Shown here in pieces: positions 12,021-15,119 of a DNA stretch of 15,119 nt. The notes beneath the pieces were generated by a model. That model ran no database searches and was not told where the DNA came from. It was given only the letters and a program-made list of their open reading frames with translations. Position numbers and translations under genes: made by a program. The stretch lies in NCBI GenBank assembly GCA_013361745.1, contig JABFXM010000244.1, positions 1-15,119 on the forward strand, written 5' to 3'. Numbering within the stretch: the first letter of the stretch is position 1; each line of letters starts with the position of its first letter. The stretch comes from Gemmatimonadaceae bacterium. Lineage in GTDB: Bacteria > Gemmatimonadota > Gemmatimonadetes > Gemmatimonadales > Gemmatimonadaceae.

Positions 12021-13007
12021 TCATCCGCCCGCCTGCAGCGCGGTGATTGCCGCCACGTTGATAATGTCATCCGGAACCGCGCCGCGCGAGAGATCGCTGC
12101 ACGGCTTCGCCAGCCCCTGGATGATCGGCCCCACCGCGCTCGCGTGCGCGAGCCGCTGCACCAGCTTGTACGCGATGTTACCGGCGTCGAGGGATGGAAA
12201 GACGAGCACGTTCGCCCGACCCGCCACCCCGCTCTCCGGCGCCTTCCGATCCCCGACTTCGCGGATCAGCGCCGCGTCACCTTGCAATTCTCCGTCCACG
12301 ACGAGGTCGCTCCGCCGCGCCCGGACCAGCGCCGTCGCGTCGCGCACCAGCGCCACCGAAGGCCCCGTCCCGCTCCCACGGGTGCTGAAGGATAACATGG
12401 CGACCTTCGGCTCGTCGCCGACGATCCGCGTCCGGTCGTCGGCCGCCGCGACGGCGATGTCCGCCAGCTGCTCGGCCGTGGGCGCCGGCACCACCGCGCA
12501 GTCGGTGACGGTCTGCAACTCCTCCTCGGCACCGCGGAAGGGCGGCACGACCATGTAGAACGCGCTCGACACCGTCCGCACTCCGGGCGCGGCGCCGATC
12601 AGCCAGAGCGCCGCGCGGAGGACGTCCGCCGTCGTCCGCACCGCGCCCGCCACGCTCCCGTGCGGGTCCCCCGCCGCGACGAGAGCCGCGGCCACGAACA
12701 GCGGGTCGCGCGCGATCCGCTGCGCGTCCTCCTCGGTGAGCGCCTTCTCGCGTCGCCGCTCGAGCAGCCGCGCGACCGTCCGCTCGTGGACCGACGCGTC
12801 CGTGACGTCGACGATCTCGACGCCGGTCGCGCGCGCCTCACGGTGCGACTCCGGACGGTCGGGATCGAGCAGCAGCACGGGCTCGACGATCCCGTCCCGC
12901 GCGAGCGACGCGACCGCGGAGAGCGTGCGCGGATCCGCGCTCTCCGCGAAGACGATGCGCCTCCGCTTCTCCGCCGCCCGCCGGCGCACCTCGCCGAGAA
13001 ACTGCAC
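12021..13007 (-). CDS. pta: Phosphate acetyltransferase (short form)
   Basis: 328 residues, the length of the single-domain Pta found in many bacteria, without the DRTGG or N-terminal extension of the E. coli enzyme. Conserved segments are LSFSTRGSG at 205-213, VDGELQGDAAL at 237-247, and ANVLVFPSLDAGNIAYKLVQ beginning at 265, followed by IIQGLAKPCSDLSRG. The C-terminal DDIINVAAITALQAGG also matches. Pta converts acetyl-CoA and phosphate to acetyl-phosphate and CoA. A phosphate butyryltransferase is less likely given the strong Pta match in the C-terminal motif. The GTG start at 13007 lies three bases after the coaD stop, so the two are probably translated together; no acetate kinase gene is in the window. 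It is followed by the RsbV-like gene after 70 bases. Confidence 0.93.
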   Translation of the reverse strand: MQFLGEVRRRAAEKRRRIVFAESADPRTLSAVASLARDGIVEPVLLLDPDRPESHREARATGVEIVDVTDASVHERTVARLLERRREKALTEEDAQRIARDPLFVAAALVAAGDPHGSVAGAVRTTADVLRAALWLIGAAPGVRTVSSAFYMVVPPFRGAEEELQTVTDCAVVPAPTAEQLADIAVAAADDRTRIVGDEPKVAMLSFSTRGSGTGPSVALVRDATALVRARRSDLVVDGELQGDAALIREVGDRKAPESGVAGRANVLVFPSLDAGNIAYKLVQRLAHASAVGPIIQGLAKPCSDLSRGAVPDDIINVAAITALQAGG

Positions 13008-13010
13008 GCG

Positions 13011-13508
13011 CTACCGCTCCGCGCGCCGCTCGGCGATCTTCGCCTTCAGCGCCGCGGCGACGGCGGGATGCAGCAGGTCGTCCACCTCGCCGCCGTAACG
13101 CGCCACCTCGCGCACGATGCTCGAGCTGATGTACGTCGTGTCGAGCGACGGCACCATGAAGACCGTCTCGATCGGGGCGAGATGGCGATTCATGAGCGCC
13201 ATCTGAAACTCGTACTCGAAGTCGCTCACCGCGCGCAGTCCGCGAATGAGCAGTCGCGCCCCCACCTCGCGCGCGAAGTCGACGAGCAGCTGTCCCTCGA
13301 GCTTGCGCACGTCGACGCGCGGATCGTCCCCCACCGCCGCCCGCACGAGCGCCATCCGCTCGTCGCTCGAGAAGAGCGGCGTCTTCGCCGAGTTCGCCGC
13401 GACGGCGACGACGAGCCGGTCGCAGAAGGTCAGCGACCGCGCGATGAGGTCCTGATGCCCGCGCGTGATTGGATCGAACGTCCCGGCGTAGATGGCGACC
13501 TTGCTCAT
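13011..13508 (-). CDS. coaD: Phosphopantetheine adenylyltransferase
   Basis: 165 residues, the usual CoaD size. GTFDPITRGH at 9-18 has the nucleotidyltransferase TxGH-type motif, RGLRAVSDFEYEFQMALMN (89-107) is the substrate loop and YISSSIVRE (126-134) the ISSTxxRE-type motif. CoaD transfers AMP from ATP to 4'-phosphopantetheine, giving dephospho-CoA, the penultimate step of CoA synthesis. The ATG at 13508 is the only sensible start. It lies 49 bases after rsmD and ends three bases before pta, a pairing that puts CoA synthesis beside a CoA-using enzyme. The rsmD-coaD order is very common in bacteria. Confidence 0.96.
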   Translation of the reverse strand: MSKVAIYAGTFDPITRGHQDLIARSLTFCDRLVVAVAANSAKTPLFSSDERMALVRAAVGDDPRVDVRKLEGQLLVDFAREVGARLLIRGLRAVSDFEYEFQMALMNRHLAPIETVFMVPSLDTTYISSSIVREVARYGGEVDDLLHPAVAAALKAKIAERRAER

Positions 13509-13557
13509 GGGCGGGGAAGTTAGCGACCTGCGACCTCGACGCCAGCCATGACGAGGC

Positions 13558-14073
13558 TCACGCCCGATAGAACGTGATCGCCGTGTCCCCGTATTTGCGC
13601 GTGTCTCCGCCCGGCGGGATCTCGTCGCGAATCCAGTGCTCGACCCCGAGCAGCCCCGCGAAGGGAACCTCGAGCCATTGCTCGGCGATCGCCTTCGCGA
13701 GGCCGAGCTTGTAGGGCGGGTCGGCGAAGGCGATGTCGAACTCGCCAGCCTTCAGTCCCTTCGCGAAGCGCACCGCATCCGCGCGATGGACCACCGCGCG
13801 GGCTCCGGCGCCCAGCGTCTCCGCGTTCTCGCGCAGCGCCTTCAGCGAGCGCGGGCTCACTTCGACGAACTCGGCGACCGCGGCGCCGCGGGAGAGCGCC
13901 TCGAGGCCGAGCGCACCGGATCCGGCGAAGAGATCCAGCACCTTCGCGCCGACGATCTCCCGGCCGACGATGCTCATCCACGCCTCGCGCACGCGGTCCG
14001 CGGTGGGGCGGACGCGGTCGTCGTCGGGCGCCTTGATCCTCCGGCCGCGCCACTCGCCGGCGACGATGCGCAA
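13558..14073 (-). CDS. rsmD: 16S rRNA (guanine966-N2)-methyltransferase
   Basis: 171 residues. MRIVAGEWRGRRIKAP is the typical RsmD N-terminus, RPTADRVREAWMSI (22-35) the family marker, LDLFAGSGALGLEAL (46-60) the SAM motif and FADPPYKLG (116-124) the catalytic DPPY. RsmD methylates G966 of 16S rRNA during 30S assembly. The start is TTG at 14073, since MRIVAG begins exactly there. It is supported by AGGA nine bases upstream (14083-14086) and by the lack of any ATG in frame nearby. The gene starts 15 bases after the recJ stop, and coaD follows 49 bases after its own stop, so recJ, rsmD and coaD look co-transcribed. Confidence 0.93.
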   Translation of the reverse strand: MRIVAGEWRGRRIKAPDDDRVRPTADRVREAWMSIVGREIVGAKVLDLFAGSGALGLEALSRGAAVAEFVEVSPRSLKALRENAETLGAGARAVVHRADAVRFAKGLKAGEFDIAFADPPYKLGLAKAIAEQWLEVPFAGLLGVEHWIRDEIPPGGDTRKYGDTAITFYRA

Positions 14074-14082
14074 CGCGGGCGG

Positions 14083-14086
14083 TCCT
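14083..14086 (-). promoter_or_regulatory. Shine-Dalgarno deciding the rsmD TTG start
   Basis: AGGA on the minus strand, nine bases before TTG at 14073, just past the recJ stop codon. Confidence 0.5.
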
Positions 14087-14088
14087 GC

Positions 14089-15119
14089 CTAACGGCGGAC
14101 GATGTCGGCGAGACGCGCCTGCAGCGTCTGCTCGCCCCTGTAGTCGTCGCGCTCCAGACGATACGCGACGTCCACCGTCGTCCCCTCGGAGAGCAGCGGC
14201 GCGAGGCCGGCCAGTCCCCAGCCGATCGCCTCGAGCTGCGTGCCGTCCTGCTCGAGGGTGACGCGCAGCCCCTCCCCCTTGAGCACGCGCGGCCGCGAGG
14301 CGATGCGCACGCCTCGCGAGACAAGCACCGGCATCGCGTTGCCGATCCCGAACGGCTCGAAGTGCCGCAGCAGCGCCTCCAGCTCCTCGGTGGCCTCGCC
14401 GAGCGGGATCTCGACGTCGACGCGCAGCTCGGGGACGAGATCGGCGGCGGTGAGCCGCGCCATCGCCGCATCGTTGAAGGCGCGGGTGAAGTCGGCGAGC
14501 CGCGCGCGGTCGATCGTGATCCCCGCCGCGGAGCGGTGGCCGCCGAAGCGCACGAGGTGGTCGCGGCAGGCGGCCAGCGCCGCGTGCAGGTCGAAGGCTG
14601 GGATCGAGCGGCCGCTCCCCTTCCCCACTCCCTTCTCGTCCACCGCGACCAGCACCGCCGGCCGCCCCGTCTCCTCGACGATCCGCGAGGCCACGATGCC
14701 GATCACGCCGGGATGCCATCCCTCGCTCGCCAGCACGAGTCCGTACGTGCGATCGAGGTCGATCCCTGCCACGAGCTGGCGCGCCTGCGCGAGCGTCGCC
14801 TTGTCGATCTCCTGCCGCTCGCGGTTCAGCTCCTCGAGCTCGCGCGCGATCCCGTTCGCCTCGCCTTCCGTCGTCGCGAGCAGCAGCTGGACACCCCGCA
14901 GCGCGTGGCCGAGCCGACCGACCGCATTGAGCCGCGGCGCGAGGATGAATCCGACGCGTCCCGCCGTGAGCGGCTTCCCGTCCAGCCCCGCGGCGCGGAT
15001 CAGCGCTCGCAGCCCGACGTTGCGCGTCTCGGCGAGCATGCGCAGCCCGTAGCGCACCATCACGCGATTCTCTCCGCGCAGCGTCGCGATGTCGGCGATC
15101 GTCTCCAGCGCGACGAGAT
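14089..15119 (-). CDS. recJ: Single-stranded-DNA-specific exonuclease RecJ, C-terminal part (runs off window)
   Basis: About 343 residues are visible; the gene is open to the right edge and the N-terminal DHH catalytic domain lies outside. Reading from the edge, LVALETIADIATLRGENRVMVRYGLR is the conserved end of the DHH region. APRLNAVGRLGHA, ASEGWHPGVIGIVASRI, GSGRSIPAFDLH and FGGHRSAAG follow; the last is the GGHxxAAG motif of the DHHA1 domain. An OB-type domain ends in TLQARLADIVRR. RecJ is a 5'-3' single-strand exonuclease in recombination, mismatch and base-excision repair. The GTG at 15063 is not the true start, because family-conserved sequence continues upstream of it. The TAG stop is part of CCGTTAGGC, as at the lemA stop. 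Confidence 0.93.
   Translation of the reverse strand, partial: LVALETIADIATLRGENRVMVRYGLRMLAETRNVGLRALIRAAGLDGKPLTAGRVGFILAPRLNAVGRLGHALRGVQLLLATTEGEANGIARELEELNRERQEIDKATLAQARQLVAGIDLDRTYGLVLASEGWHPGVIGIVASRIVEETGRPAVLVAVDEKGVGKGSGRSIPAFDLHAALAACRDHLVRFGGHRSAAGITIDRARLADFTRAFNDAAMARLTAADLVPELRVDVEIPLGEATEELEALLRHFEPFGIGNAMPVLVSRGVRIASRPRVLKGEGLRVTLEQDGTQLEAIGWGLAGLAPLLSEGTTVDVAYRLERDDYRGEQTLQARLADIVRR

Noticed and set aside
11951..12070. N-terminal 40-residue extension of the STAS protein
   Set aside because: It would overlap the end of pta, is rich in Arg/Pro/Ser, and precedes the normal STAS start MSFSIKKQG, which has its own purine-rich site.

Overview
This is a GC-rich window (roughly 70% G+C) of ordinary chromosomal character from a diderm bacterium. 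Evidence for an outer membrane and periplasm: a Spy/CpxP-like periplasmic protein, a likely lipoprotein, and a large exported metalloprotease-like/TolB-propeller protein with a probable beta-barrel end. The gene families, GTG/TTG starts and propeller protein remind me of Gemmatimonadota, but that is an inference from gene content only. There is no tRNA, rRNA, CRISPR array, transposase or phage gene.

Layout. 1-314 (-): 5' part of tilS. 416-634 (+): a small two-helix membrane protein with its own promoter-like box, Shine-Dalgarno and terminator. 802-2768 (+): a tight three-gene unit, LemA, an HtpX-like M48 zinc protease and an antibiotic-biosynthesis-monooxygenase-fold protein. 2922-5819 (+): a large exported protein (HEFAH gluzincin domain, TolB propeller, likely barrel). 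Then minus-strand genes: DoxX (5845-6267), a lipoprotein with a bacterial Ig-like domain (6388-6810), a Spy-like protein with an Asp/Arg-rich tract (6926-7528), infA (7655-7873) and ridA (8012-8407). From 15119 down to 8633 (-) runs a long co-directional block: recJ (3' part), rsmD, coaD, pta, an RsbV-like STAS protein, an RsbW-like kinase, an RsbU-like GAF-PP2C phosphatase, and ksgA.

How the genes work together. The minus-strand block joins DNA repair (recJ), 16S rRNA methylation (rsmD, ksgA), CoA and acetyl-phosphate metabolism (coaD, pta) and a complete partner-switching module (phosphatase, anti-sigma-type kinase, antagonist). No sigma factor is encoded in the window, so the kinase's target must lie elsewhere. 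LemA and M48 proteases are a recurrent pair in envelope quality control.

Nothing here looks like a new defence or biosynthetic system. The least explained signals are non-coding: (i) the octamer CGTTAGGC, six times, always on the transcribed sense strand, and as CCG-TTA-GGC (Pro-Leu-Gly) each time it falls inside a gene; (ii) a 44-bp imperfect tandem repeat plus an inverted copy and a GAGA-loop hairpin at 2756-2891; (iii) a heptamer array (GACCCCT) abutting the lemA start codon; (iv) a 113-bp inverted-repeat element at 8493-8605 built from ACGGATCG units; and (v) several perfect hairpins or palindromes in leaders, notably before infA and between the STAS and kinase genes.
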